A stretch of DNA of 64,000 bases from Ceratothoa steindachneri (lineage: Eukaryota; Arthropoda; Malacostraca; Isopoda; Cymothoidae). A model generated the notes under the pieces. That model saw nothing but the letters and a program-made list of their open reading frames with translations, made no database searches and was not told the DNA's origin. Positions 10,026 through 22,131 of the stretch are shown one piece after another. The position numbers and the translations under genes are program-made. The stretch spans positions 157,882,848 to 157,946,847 of the forward strand of contig OZ018322.1 in the NCBI GenBank assembly GCA_963969495.1, in the 5' to 3' direction. Each line of letters starts with the position of its first letter. Within the stretch, counting starts at the first letter, position 1.

Positions 10026-13000
10026 AAAGCAAAACTATATATAAATTTGAATTAAGCATATGAAATTTAGCTAAAAGTACATATTTACGTGCTTGTCTCA
10101 AAATTCCATAGTACGTTGTTAAAATTACCTGTCACTATACTTAAAATTAAAATTTATAAATATTAATTAAACGATTATTAATAAAAATCAGTAAGGCTTC
10201 TGATACTCAACCTATATCCCTTTTTACTTTGTATTCTTTAGTATTTCATTGCTGTTCAGCTATTCTTCTCTGACTCTAGGTGAGAAAGAGGTGTCTTGTA
10301 ACGGAACGCAGGTACAAGTGAGAAATATCATGAAGCTACCTTATTATTAGTTTCGGCAGCGATTTTAAACGAAATTTCTGAATGAGATACACAAAACTGC
10401 CATACAAAATGTTTCTGATTTATTTATCTCAGTCTGACAATGTTTAATGACTTCATCTTGTTGAGGTGACCTCCCCCACAAAAAAAATCAGATATAATGA
10501 ACGAAATACAGAAAAGAGTCAAATGAAGAAAAATAAACTAGTATTTTAAAGTAAAGTGATACCCTCACTCAATAATATCCAAACTAAGAAAAAGTAATAA
10601 GGATAGGAGATATAATGTGAATGTTAACTAAACGGTGTATGTTTTTTTTTATATCGTGCTTGCGATGGCCCCAAATAGTTAGGAGGTAGAGGGTGAGAAG
10701 TGAGGAAGTATCTTTAGCAAAGAGATTTTATTACATTTAAAAAAGCCCAAAACAACTGGAGTATGATTCACTGAAAACCTTTAGCGGGGTAGTGAAGTTT
10801 TCTAAAAGTTGAGAAGAAAACTATGCTAATCTGAATTATGCAAAAGAGAGGTAAGGCACACAAAATGCATTACATCAAATCCATTGATTGTTTAAAAGTT
10901 TTAATGTAGAACACTCACAAGAAAATGGAAAAATAATTCCAAGCATTTGCCTTTATTTACAAGGCCTTGCTTAGGGATCCATCGACGGACTTTTGAGGGT
11001 ACTGCCCAACGGTGGAGAACTGAATGAAGGGTTGTTTGGAATTACGTTAATAAGTTCTTTTCTACTTCAATAAGAAGTAAACATTAACGAGGGCTTCTTG
11101 ACTAAACACTTGTGAGGAAAGATTTGTAAGAAAATGTTGAAGTTATTGGAAGTGATCTTGCGGAAGATAAACTTGTCCACATTCTGATGTGAATAGCTGA
11201 CATAAATTCGTCGAATGAAAATTCTAAAAAAAATTATCGTTAGGGTGTAGAAATGTATAAAATGCACACTGCTTATCTCGAAATAATTCTTGTGGTTCTA
11301 TGGAACCGGTAACGTGTAACTATCCTTTGTGAGTGTGTTTATCAATATATTTTGCTTCCTACCCTAAAATGCCGCTACCATGCTTTACACTGTTCATGAT
11401 AGCATTTTGTTTATTGTAGCGATATTAGCATGTGTAAGTCGGAATTAAACCCTTATACATAGCAAAACGTACTATATTATCTGATTTGTTTCATAATTGA
11501 TTTTTGATAAATCCTCTATCTAGAGGACTTGTCAGACAAAGAGGGCACTCCATTCTATAATAATGAAAGGACAGAGAAAATGATTGCAAACGGATCCACT
11601 TCGAAACAAACTGAATGAATAAATTCATTTATATGAGGTCTCTCGTGAAGGATAGGCTTAAAAGACTACATTTTTCTATGTTACGGCACAATGAATCAAA
11701 GCAACATGAAAAAGTGGGTGAAAGAATATGAAGAGAATTTTCTTTTTTCGGCCATCTCTTACTATTGGAATTAAATAACTGAATTTGCATCTAACAGAAC
11801 TTATTGGAAGAGTCTGAGGTTGTCGAGTATGTGAAATAACATTAGAGGTAATCTCGCGAATCACTAGGCGGTTAACCAATACCCACGCAACCCAGTCAGA
11901 AAGTTAATCAGAGCAGTTAGATACGAGAACATACGTGATACCTAGGATTTACCTAATGGTAGCTGCCCATTAATTACTATGCAAAGAACTGGTACTTGAC
12001 AGCTAACTATTTGGCTACAAACTAGCCTTGAAATTAACCACTTGATATCGGTCCATTAATTACCAGTTACCACTTGGTAGACACTTGGCACTTACCCACT
12101 ATGCCACGGATTCTGCCAGATATTTATCCGGCTCACGCGTTTACCTACCAGGTCTTTACGTAATACCAGGCTAGTACATTTCTTCCTAATTTTAGGAATT
12201 TCACTCAATTTATGTATTCCATTATTTGTGGTGGGTGCTATGTTAAAGTTAGAGTTATTTTCATTTATCGGGGATGTGTGTGATTTGGCTTGGGGATATC
12301 CGTTGCGGTTGGGTATGCCGTAGAATTCTATCTGACTCAAATTGGAAGATATAGGCTGGGCTAAAGGTAACCGACTTATTGGAGAAGGCAAGAGATTTAG
12401 AAAAATGTCGATGATCGAGGTATATTTTTGGTTTTATGGCCACCTTTTGTTTTGGGGAAGGGAAATCGCTGAGTTTGCATTATGCTCACGTCCTTATATC
12501 TGGCTATCAGTGTTAATAGCTTCTATGTCTTTGTATTCTCTCTGTCTGACTGTGCTTTTGTGTCTTTACCAACCTCTTTTATCCTAAAGAAACATTAGCG
12601 GCTTGGCTTCGTTTCTCTAATCCGAGAGCTGGGTGGAGCCTATTTGACCAGAGGGTATGTGCGCGTATTCAATGTAGGCGCGTGTACACCAAGAAAGTGT
12701 TGAAATTTGGAACTACTACTAATATATATCAGGTTGATATTCATAGTAACTAAAATTGCGTCGTACGCGGGTCCATGTCCATATCTCTGTATTAGACTTA
12801 TTACTTGTATGAACAGCTGCGTTAATGTCTTCCTTATCGCCACGGCCAAAGTCATCGGCTAGCACCTGTTTTTAAATGTGCGTGTGAATGTTTGTATGTT
12901 AGCTTATTTGCATTTTTGACAAGTATAAATTTTGTTTTGGAACTAGAAATTAATTATTGACTTGCGGGTTAGCATTATTTACAGGTATACAGTTTGCTTT

Positions 13001-13445
13001 GTATTAATTAATTATTAACAAATGGCATATTATTTTAATGTTTGGTTTGTGGGCCCATTACAAGATTCCAAAGGGCCAACGTGGTGCTCAATTTGTAAGT
13101 TTACTTGTTTGATCTACTCAACCTCCAAATGAGCACTACACATTAACAGTTAGATTGTATTCAGGAAAATAAGTGCCATCAATCAAAAACATCGCTTTGT
13201 TTTTGTTAATGAGTACTAGAGATATTCATACCTCATAAGTTTTATTATTCAAAGTACAGAATGGCAGATTGTAAAAAATTACATCATTTTGTAGTGATAC
13301 TGTTTACAAACCAATTGAGCTTCATTCGCATTACCCTCTACTGCAGTGCTTTGGATATTTATACATACGAGTATATCAAGAAATAATATGTGATTATGGT
13401 ATTTTAAGACCTCGAGACAAATAAAATTAAATTAAATAATTTGAA
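10026..13445. other. 3.4 kb AT-rich region without recognised genes
   Basis: Several frames of 60-100 codons lie on both strands (for example around 11067, 11676, 12092, 12342 and 12640). They overlap one another at 12092-12587 and show no domain, signal peptide or family motif that I recognise. I see no tRNA, no LINE or LTR motif and no tandem array. A slightly GC-richer part near 10670-11000 may be an old repeat. Confidence 0.4.
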
Positions 13446-13499
13446 ACATTCTTAAAATTTTAAAGGAAGGTGCAAATACGATTTGTGTTTTTTTCAAGT

Positions 13500-14040
13500 T
13501 TTAATTTCGGATTTTATCTACTTATCAAATAATGGCCAAGCAAATTCTTTTTTTCAGTTCCTATTTTTCGATTTAGGTTTGTAACAAGGGTTTTTCCATT
13601 TAAATTCGATAAAAAGGCCTATTTTCCGCATCTATCTCTGATTTGGCTCATATTTGGTATACTTATTGCTCTCACCAAGGCGAGTAAAAACATTTCTTAA
13701 TATTCTAAGTCACACCATTCGTAAGCTACAGTACCATAATGTTTCACCCCAGATGTCGTTTTTAGGGGGTACTGCATTTCGTCAGCAGTCAATATCTGTG
13801 CTCTTTCACCACCTAGATAAAACGTTTTAACTGCTGTTTAGAGCTGATGGAAAGCCCTACAAATTAGCGTAAATATCTCTTTCCTTGCAAGGTCAAGTAA
13901 AAAATGTATGTTGACCTTTTTCTTTGACCTCGGGTAACAAAGATAGTATATTTCAATTTTCATTTAGGTTAGTATTTTGAAGGTATATGTATAAGCTTTA
14001 ATGTGCAACAAGCTTTTATTGTAATATAATATGGTTTCAA
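13500..14040 (+). repeat. Left inverted arm of the AFam-3 element
   Basis: Matches the right arm in reverse complement over about 500 bp with visible gaps, at an identity I judge to be near 65-70%. The inner limit is marked by TGCAACAAGCTTTTAT near 14005-14020. The arm contains no coding frame. Confidence 0.7.
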
Positions 14041-14129
14041 CACTACATTGCTTTTTGTAACAGTAAAAAATGAATTATATTTCAAACACTCAACTTATGC
14101 CAGATTCAGGTTAAATTCATGGATTACGA

Positions 14130-15930
14130 GGGGCGTTTTTCAACAACACCGTAGCTATTACCACATCTCGATTTTTCATCACATAATTACGGCCCGTGTT
14201 TGTTGTCAGAATCATAACATCCAAAATGTCTGTAACATCAACAACAAATTCATACGGTTTTGATGGAAAACTAAATGATTGTGCTGATCCTCATAGTTCC
14301 AAGAAGTTGAGACATACTTCGTTGACGTCTGTAACAATTCTAGTGAAACAGGCATGATACCAGTCGTTGTCATATATTACAATACAGTAGCCTTTCAGAG
14401 CATTCATTGGTATTTTTAGGGGTTTCCTGTTCTACGGCAGTTACCCTTTCATTATGAGAAATAGTGAAGTATGAGTATTCCTTCACTTCCCTTATTCCTT
14501 CATTGATGGGAGGAATGGCATGAAGGTTCTTTTAGTCCTTGAGGATTGGTAAATAACCGAACTTCCCTGGGTTCTTATTCATACACATGAAACAATACTA
14601 AGTGCTAGTTTTTTCTCTATAAATTTTAATCATATAGGTAGGTATAATGAGATATGTAAAATTGCTATTTAAATTATTTCTTATAGTATTCAACACGGTA
14701 TAGCAAATAAACTTAATTTTAGTATAGATTACTTTTCAAGGAAAAAATTGGCAACAATTTAAAGGAAAAAAATCCAGTTCAAAGTAGTAATTAAAGAAAG
14801 AAATTGTTGATAAAATTGAGAGTAAAAGCATAAATTATACGAGTTTTTGGTGCCATCCATCCTCTTTAGATGGTGAGCAGTTCAGTTCTAAACCACATAG
14901 CTCTTCCACTTTGCATATTGTTAGCAGTTCTTTGCTTACCAGCCACTCTTTCTTATTTCACTAAAGTAAGTTTCCTGTACTTCAATCATTTCTTCATCCT
15001 CATTCACCTTACCATCAGTAATTATATGCTACGGAAATAAATGAGTTTGAAAAAATTGATGACTAACCTGGAATAGTTCTCGCATTTTTTATGCGGTTTT
15101 CCAATCCTTCATTATGCACTTCATGCTGTGCTGTCATTCTGAAGGTGAATGTGACAGAGGGTGTTTTTTTGACAGCAAACTCATATAATACCTGTAGAGT
15201 GAGGATTGGATCTTTGTCACCAGTAATTTGAATGCTCTTTCTTACTGCAAGGTACTTTCCCATGACTGGCAGCAAACTAGTGTGACTCTGTGGTTGAGAA
15301 AATTCTTGAAAGTTTATAGTTAGCGGTACTGCCATCACTGAAATAGAAGCTCTTACACACGGTAGCATAAAACGTCTTCAGGAATTCAATAAGTCTTGTT
15401 TGAAACAGGCGTACAGTGATTATTTCGTTAGTATTTTAATCGGAAGTTACCACCTAACTATAGTGATGAACAACCTCATCTTTTTGAAAATATATCAGAG
15501 ATGGATGGAGGGTTGCTTGTGCTTTGTTAAAGTGGAAGGAATGTGATCCATCTTGCACTATGAACGAATAGTTTTCTGTGTTTCAAGAGTCGGTCTGTGA
15601 GTCAATGTGCACTGCTTAAATTCCACCTCATCATTTTCCCGTTGATAGTTTTGGTAATTTTTTTAATCATCTTCTTAGAGTACTTTAAACTCCCAGACCA
15701 CGATAATCTTGATTTGTTTAAAAGGGTTGCATAAAAACTTGCGAGTGCCTCATTTACTGAAGTGAGTTCGAGTCGCTTTAAACTCGCTAGAATCTTCTCG
15801 TGAGTATTTTGGGGACTAACATTGTTTGAGGAATCTTCTAGTTTGGGGAAGGCGGGGTTCAGCTTTTTTAAGTTCTTTTAAATATCCAGTTCAGGCCTTT
15901 TGCTTCTCTTTCAGATTCCACTCCGTATTC
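14130..15930 (-). pseudogene. AFam-3 protein, decayed two-part gene (uncharacterised arthropod repeat-encoded family)
   Basis: Fragments in several minus frames appear in the expected order. An N-terminal portion (about 15930-15560) is poorly preserved. Next come NYSFIVQDGSHSFHFNKAQA and TLHPSLIYFQKDEV (15440-15560), YFSDGSTANYK and an ASHGKVPC motif (about 15240-15360), and then LYEFAVKK..SVTFTFRMTA..EVHNEGLENRIKNARTIPG (15068-15215). The last ends exactly at CAG|GTTAGT, a good splice donor (intron side 15067). The C-terminal exon resumes near 14560 with IYDNDWYHACFTR and GSAQSFSFPSKPYEF (14250-14395). I remember this family as an uncharacterised arthropod protein with conserved FSDG..YK and HGK..CDG motifs. 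Here the second is degraded to SHGKVPC. A transposase-like role is inference from the inverted arms. Several frameshifts and stops make it non-functional. Confidence 0.68.
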
Positions 15931-16879
15931 TTGTTGATGAAATATTATGGTATGTCTCTTATACCCTTCCACACTATATTCTTATGCTTTTGAAAGGAAT
16001 CACAGGAAAACCTCGCAACCTTTAGCTTCCTCGCAGGGTCCATAATTAGAAAGTATAGAAGAAAACAATTCAATATATTCTACATTTGAATTTGTTGATG
16101 AGACCAACTGTTCTACAAACATTTTTATTGGTCTATCAGGAAGTTAGAGGGTGATTTACTATAATGTGTGTAACCAGCTACTTATGGTTCATCTGGATTC
16201 TTTTGGAGTAATTTGTGTAAAGCAACATTAAAATTTCTTTTATCCTATTTGTTATATTATTTACATTTTTGACGATAATTTTTATAGGTTTGTGACCTTT
16301 AATGAAGAGGGAATTTTCTTTTAAATTATCTTGAAGTCAGAATTCGATACGAATATAAGGATTTTACAAGTGCAAACTCTCAATTACCTAGTTATAATAA
16401 TTTCAAAACTGTGTAATTAATAATTTCAGATAGCTTATTTTATGTTTTTATTATTTTTTTCTAAGTTTTTAATAATTTTCTTTAATTTGTTCTTGAAGTA
16501 GAGATCCAGTTGTTAGCAAATAAAATTATATTCATAGAAAAATTTGCTATAAAAAGTAGAATTGAATTTTTATCTCGTTTATAATCTAAAGTTAATCACA
16601 AGTATTTTTATTTAGAAAATAGTATATTTATGTTATAAATAGTTTTTAGGTATAAAAACTGAAATATAAAATATAAAAGTGTAGCATAAAAACAATTTAC
16701 ATTTAGTCCAGTTGTTTCAAGTAGCCCTGTGGTATGGTATATGTACGGTATTGGATTAAATTTCTGTTTCATGTTAAAAAAACACACAAAAACATTTAGC
16801 TAACCTTCAGCAAACAGTATTACTTGTCGATAAATCTAAAAAAATTCATAAAATTGAGTAGAGGGGGTATATTCAACTG

Positions 16880-17400
16880 GGTACCTTTCTCTAACAATAT
16901 TACTCACAACATAAAACTTGTTGCAGATTGAAGTTTATATATATACATATATACATACAAAATATAATCTTAAATAAAATCCAAGTATAGTATTTTTTTT
17001 ACGCAAGGTCAAATGTCAAAAGTCAATATAATTTTTTACTTGACCTCATACAGAAAACGTTATTTATAGATAGTTATAGAGCTCTCCAACAGTTTTTTAA
17101 TGTTGTTAGAATGGTGACTCTAGGGTGTTTAGTGGACAAGATGTTGACTACTGACCAAACGCAGTACCCATCAATATGACCTACGGGGTCAAAGTTCAAG
17201 GTGCTGTAGCTCACGAACAGTGTGACCTAGAATATTTTGAACTCTGTCCCTTTACTTGTATCCGTGACATCTTTACGTCTACCAAATATATGACAAATCG
17301 TTGATAGAAATGATATGGAACTGTCCCACAATATTTCTTCGATACTGATATATCTAGGAGCTAAAAAATAGAGAAAACCTTAATTTGGTCACAGCTAACA
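16880..17400 (-). repeat. Right inverted arm of the AFam-3 element
   Basis: Reverse-complement partner of 13500-14040. It holds the words GACCTACGGGGTCAAAG and GCTGTAGCTCACGAAC that pair with the left arm. A short (TA)n run near 16938-16960 lies at its inner edge. No coding content is seen. Confidence 0.7.
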
Positions 17401-17450
17401 AGATGACCGGCTTTACTGTGCTCCTTTTACAACTAAAAGCTACAATGAAA

Positions 17451-18153
17451 GTTGTTCCATCTATACGGCAATGCTTAGGAAAATTAAAAAAATGTCACAT
17501 ATTTCCAGTTTTCCATGATTTAATTGGCGACGTCAGGAGCCCTAGTGAGGTGCCGTTTCTGATGTCGTGGTATTAACAGAGGCATTCTCTGATGAATATA
17601 ATTCTGGTACCTCTCGCATTGAATATGATTGCAATTTATGGCTGGTTGCTTGCCTACACTATGGCTAATTGTACCCTAATCTTGCTAATTACAATGATTA
17701 ATTAGCCATGGTCTGTAACTGCGCTGTTCACGGTGAACGGTAATGTCTTCGATGAAGTATTCTTTAATAACACATAACCGTGTAGATCCAAGGACGTTGA
17801 ATGTCTACACGGGTTTAAAAATGTAATTTATCGTCCTTCTGCCCCCAGTATTACGCGCCTTGTTTAAACTGCAATAATTCATTTCGTCTGGCCGAGATCA
17901 CCCTAGCCACCTTACCCAAGGGGATGTCAGATCAAAAATAATTCAAGCCGGGGAATTTCCAAAAATTCTCAGTAAGGAGGCCTTACTTAACGCCCCATTT
18001 ACATTACCTTGTCCCATGACCTTTTAGCACTTACCTGTATTTGTGATGTTAGTTTCCTATTTATTAGATAACGTGCAAGGATAGTTTTTACTCTTACTGT
18101 AGATAGTTTATATAAAAAAATTTCAATTTTTTATGTTTATGTAACAACATGGC
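17451..18153. other. Spacer, nothing recognised
   Basis: No supportable gene. Short direct words (CTAATT near 17660-17705 and TGTAGA(T)CC..GTCTACACGG near 17780-17812) are visible but do not define an element. Confidence 0.35.
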
Positions 18154-18158
18154 TATAT

Positions 18159-19442
18159 TGTGATAGAATTGCCTAAGGCGGCCGCGCCTCGCTTCTATCA
18201 CATATTGAAACTCATGCTTTTCACGTGCATCATGCGAGAAGAGAGTAGCATGGCGTCCTTATCACCCAACATTTCCCGAATATCTTCTCTCGCTCCAAGT
18301 TTAATCAAGGAGGTTCAATCCCCCGTTTGCCTGCAGGTGTCGATCTAGCCAGATTGAATTAAGCTTATGGGAAGATAAGAGTGTTCCAAGTGCTAGCGGG
18401 ACATTCCATGAAAGTCCCTATTGTCGCATACCTCAAGGGGCTGGCTCCGGTTATTTATGCGATAAAATTTCGCGTTTGAATCAGATAGAGATTACCTTCG
18501 TCAGGCATAACGCTGATCCGGTCTCCCTTGTGGACCTAGAAACTCTCTACCCAGAGAACCTCCTTATTGTCCAGAAGAGGACGATATCCTGGAGGCCAAG
18601 GTTCGTGTCCCTCGAGACGCCATTCAACAGCTCCCCTCCCCTCTGTTGTTCAATTGTTCAGAAGAGAACAACTTTAGAACAGTCATTGTTCTGCGAGCCC
18701 ATTTGACAAGAAACGGTTCTCGCTCCTCTCATATCACGTCAGTGGTAATTTAATTCATCCCTTTTAACGTTCTTCAAGAGAACGCTTGGTTACACCAATA
18801 ACCTCAATTGTTCATCCAGAACATCTCCGATATCCTGTCCAAAGGATCGCTCGTACTTCTGAGCCCCACTTCGCTCCCACTCCTTGAAGTAAATCCTTCC
18901 CCCCTCGTTAAGGACATCCCCCTAAAAACCCCTCCTCCTGGGAAGGAAATCGCCAGTCGGACCGAAGCCATTCCTTCAAATCGCCTTCATCTGCGCGACG
19001 ACCTTATAAATACGTAAGCTACGAATTGCATTTAACTATTTAACTTTGTGTTAACGTAACTCCGTGCTTTAACACGGATTTAGTCGACCCTTTTCCTTCT
19101 TGTTTGTTAATTTGATTTCAATCCCATAAATCTTAATTTATCCCATGCCCTTTTACATTTTATGTGTATCTCCCATTTTAATCTCCGGTCATGTAAATAT
19201 TTTCCATGTGTTGTTTTGTCAGATTAATTAATAAAATTCTATTTTGTTAATGCTTGCAATATTATTTATCCTTGGGCTCCAGTCCACTTCTTAAGTATAT
19301 TGAAGATAAATAAGCCCTCTCCAGGCCTATTTATTAACGTAGAGTCATACTTGGCCATCTGATTAAACTCCGCACTTGAATATAGAATAATCCCTACAAA
19401 GAATAGATATATAATATATCGTCCAGAGCCTTTTCTACGACA
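18159..19442 (-). mobile_element. R1 solo LTR, copy B (minus), with 5-bp target duplication TATAT
   Basis: Read on the minus strand it starts TGTCGTAGAA (19442 downward) and ends TTCTATCACA (at 18159), the same termini as copy A. It is flanked by TATAT at 18154-18158 and 19443-19447. Shared internal blocks include CACGATATA near the start, AAGGATAA..AATATTG with AATAAAA, GAATTAAAT..TGACGTG, the GAGAACCGTTTCTTG unit, ACCTTGG..ATAT(C/T)GTCC and TCAATCTGG..GATCGAC. It is about 185 bp shorter than copy A, largely because it has one minisatellite unit instead of six. Frames inside it (18160-18348, 18476-18706, 18808-19017) are chance and lie on the other strand from the LTR. Confidence 0.87.
18644..18722 (-). 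repeat. Single copy of the ~81-bp R1 unit
   Basis: The reverse complement reads GAGAACCGTTTCTTGTC, then GGGCTCGCAGAACAATGACT, then GTTGTTCTCTTCTGAAC, i.e. one unit of the array at 7820-8303. Its 3' half of the hairpin is altered and the G run is short. Confidence 0.85.
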
Positions 19443-19447
19443 TATAT

Positions 19448-20813
19448 GAATGCCTTAGAACTGCAAATAACTGCAAAAAAAGATTTAAGAGTTCATTTCG
19501 TCACAAAAATTCCTATTAAATGTGAAGGATAAGATTCGTTTTAACACAATTACGATTTTTTTAATTTTCGAAGACATAAACGTTTTTAATTATTAGAATT
19601 GTCCTCAGTAATGTCATTTTCCACTTCTAGAGCTTAATAATAACTTAGTTATTAACTATTCGAAAATATATTTTTATATTGTGAAATTTTAATCTTTCTG
19701 CACCATTTGCTTTATTACTGTTATGTTTTGCCCTGACCAGTTAGCGAATAGCAGACTTTGTTATATGTGCAGGTCATGTGCGCATGTGTCTTTTTTGCAA
19801 TAAACCAATAGAATTCTTTGTTATATTTTCTAATATTTTGCACGATTCGCAGATGTCCGTGTCTTAGGTTTATATAGTTTAATTGCGTAGGGCGGCTGTG
19901 CTAGGTCGCAATACCGATTGTCAGGCATTTGAAATAGATAGGACTCACAGTGTACTCCCGCGAGATATTATATACCATACATTTCGCAATATTTATAGAT
20001 TTAAACAAGATCAGAATTTATTTTACTGTGTTAAAATTGCAAAGGATTCAAAAGGGCGTAAAATCCAATGAACATTTTCAGTTAGTGTGTTTAAGAGGAT
20101 GTGGATTTCTAATGCCCGAATTCGACTAAGTATCGGGAATGAATTTTAAGACAAATGAGATGAGTGTTTTTTAAAATTAATGTCCGATTTTATTAGGTTA
20201 GGTAAGGTTAGGTGGATCTTTTAAATGATTTCGAAAATGTATCTTTCTTAGGCAGTTTGTGTGTACTTTTTAGATCTTGAAATCGTTTGCGGCGAAAATA
20301 CATACTTTTCCTAATATGGACCTTCAGTCAATTATGGGAAAAGTGTGCATTTACGACGATAATGTGTGTCAGATCGCAAAAAATACACATAAAACGGCAG
20401 AAGAAAAACACATTTTTAAATTCATTTGATAATATGTGTTAATACGAATATTTACCAATCTGATTTAAAACACTGAGGCTAATAAAGGTCAATTCTATAA
20501 AATTATGCGAAACCCGAATAAAAACTGAAAGAAGGAAAGTAACGTTATGTTCTAATCTTTATAAAACATTAGGATTTATTAATATAAATTCTGAACAATA
20601 ATTGTCAATTTTAAAGAGGAAAATGGGGGAGAAAGGAAAGGAGGTTCCAGAAGCTATGCATCTATTGTCAGCTACGAAACTCATTTGACCATTGTTTATC
20701 AGTTCAACTTTTAATAATTTCGGAATATATGTAGAAACAAGGAAGTTTCTTCCATTTATTTACATACGCAACCTACACCACAAATTATCCGTGAATTTAG
20801 CTGGATATGGACA

Positions 20814-20849
<36 letters not shown>

Positions 20850-21512
20850 TATATATTCCGAACAGTTGAATATATCCTACTTTACTAAACTATAATGGTG
20901 GTGGTCTGTTTCTAAGTTATTTTCACAAAAACATAAGAAATTAATAAATTCTAGTGAAAACTAGTAGTTATAGATAGAATAAATGAGAGTAATAAAACAT
21001 AAATATTGTCAATATTTATCCCGAAATGATAAATTGAAACTAACTAAGGATTACTTTGATCATCAGAAAATTTATTCCTCCATCAGAATTGCAATATATA
21101 ATTTTCTAATTCCAAAATTAATTAACATTCAACTTTAATAATTAATCAAAACTCCGCTATGTATAAGTTCATATTTTCCTGCAAAATGAAAATCCCTTTT
21201 CCTGATGAAGAGATGCAGCCCCCATACCGTGATAGAACCAGCCCCATGCTACTTCTCACAGAGAAAGCCACAAAAGTGCTTATATTGAGCACAATTCTGA
21301 CAAAAATGTTACTAATTTGCATCATTTACTTCCAAGAAATAATTTAGTGTAATAGTATAAATTAAATGTACAACAATAGTCTTTCTTACATAGCTGAAGA
21401 TTACCTTAATCTCTCCCGAAATCCTGTCTCCAAATCTGTGATGTTTGGTCCAGAGAAGACAAAATTTCTCTTTACCTCAGTGTCGAAGAATCGGTCACCT
21501 CCCTAAACAATA
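19448..21512. other. AT-rich spacer with a short TTAGG-like run
   Basis: AT-rich DNA. At 20193-20214 the plus strand reads TTAGGTTAGGTAAGGTTAGG, a short degenerate run of the arthropod telomere-type word TTAGG. It is too short to call an interstitial telomere. No frame here (for example 19883-20071 or 21159-21347) has a recognisable motif. Confidence 0.4.
20816..20847. repeat. (TA)n microsatellite
   Basis: Perfect alternating TA for about 30 bp. Confidence 0.95.

Positions 21513-21514
<2 letters not shown>

Positions 21515-21546
<32 letters not shown>
21515..21546. repeat. (TA)n microsatellite at the 5' edge of a Penelope-like element
   Basis: About 30 bp of alternating TA directly abutting the first recognisable residues of the Penelope-like reverse transcriptase. 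It marks the truncation or insertion boundary. Confidence 0.93.
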
Positions 21547-21551
<5 letters not shown>

Positions 21552-22131
21552 TTTGAGACTGAACTCCTTCCCACAATTTCTCCCCCTAACTTTATATGGT
21601 TAAGGTACATTAACGATGTATTTTCTGTATGGCCTAATGGCCATGATTTTGATACCTTTTTTAATAATTTGAATAATCTGCATGTCTCCATCAAATTTAA
21701 ATATCAATGGGAATATGATAATAGATTAACATTCTTAGATGTCCTCATTAATAAAGATCACTATGAATTAAAACTTGACGTGTATAGGAAACCAACCCAC
21801 TCGAATGCCAATATACATTATTTTTTGGTTTTACGATAATACTGTTAAAAAATCTGTAATTTCTAACCTTTTCCTTAGAGCATACAAAATATGTCATCCT
21901 TTCTATTTAGATAAAGAAATTGTCATTATCAGGACCATTTTTTCTAATTTGTATTACCCCGATTGGTTCATATCGTCTGCCCATTTTGCAGCTGGGAAAA
22001 CATTCTATGGTAATAAGCCTTCCCGCACTAATGACTTCAACAAATGTATAAAATTGCCATTTAATAATAATTTAAATAGTTTAGAGGACATATTTGAAAA
22101 AGCGGGTTTTAATCTTGCCTTTAGAATATAA
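21547..22131 (+). pseudogene. Penelope-like element 1: C-terminal half of reverse transcriptase
   Basis: The first frame begins FETELLPTISPPNFIWLRYIN right after the (TA)n tract, then LTFLDVLINKDHYELKLDVY and RKPTHSN, the standard order of the Penelope-type RT palm (RYxDD), LDFLDV and YRKPT motifs. The catalytic motif is YIND (21606-21617), so the first of the two metal-binding aspartates is Asn. After a frameshift near 21830 the thumb region follows in another frame (VKKSVISNLFLRAYKI..CHPFYL..EI). A second frameshift near 22100 leads into the GIY-YIG frame. Everything upstream of the palm is missing, so this is a 5'-truncated copy. Confidence 0.88.

Larger units (their letters stand above)
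13450..17450 (-). mobile_element. Candidate DNA transposon with ~500-bp inverted arms around an AFam-3 gene
   Basis: The left arm (about 13500-14040) aligns with the reverse complement of the right arm (about 16880-17400) in a long collinear series: TCATATTTGGTA / TCATATATTTGGTA, AATATTCTAAGTCACACC / AATATTCTAGGTCACACT, GTAAGCTACAGTACC / GTGAGCTACAGCACC, GGGTACTGCATTTCGTCAGC / GGGTACTGCGTTTGGTCAGT, AGGTCAAGTAAAAAAT in both, and GCAACAAG(C)TTTTAT. Between the arms lies a decayed AFam-3 gene on the minus strand. An inverted pair around one coding unit is the architecture of a TIR DNA transposon. Outer ends and a target duplication could not be fixed because the outer ~50 bp are too diverged. 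Alternatively two copies of a separate repeat happen to flank the gene, but collinearity over ~500 bp and close symmetry around the gene argue against this. Confidence 0.62.

Noticed and set aside
12092..12587. Overlapping frames of 60-99 codons on both strands
   Set aside because: They overlap each other antisense, have no motif and sit in a gene-free region.
15216..15368. First half of the 101-codon minus frame as the N-terminus of a gene
   Set aside because: The conserved AFam-3 blocks in this stretch (FSDG..YK, SHGK) lie in a different frame; only the second half of the open frame is the true AFam-3 frame.
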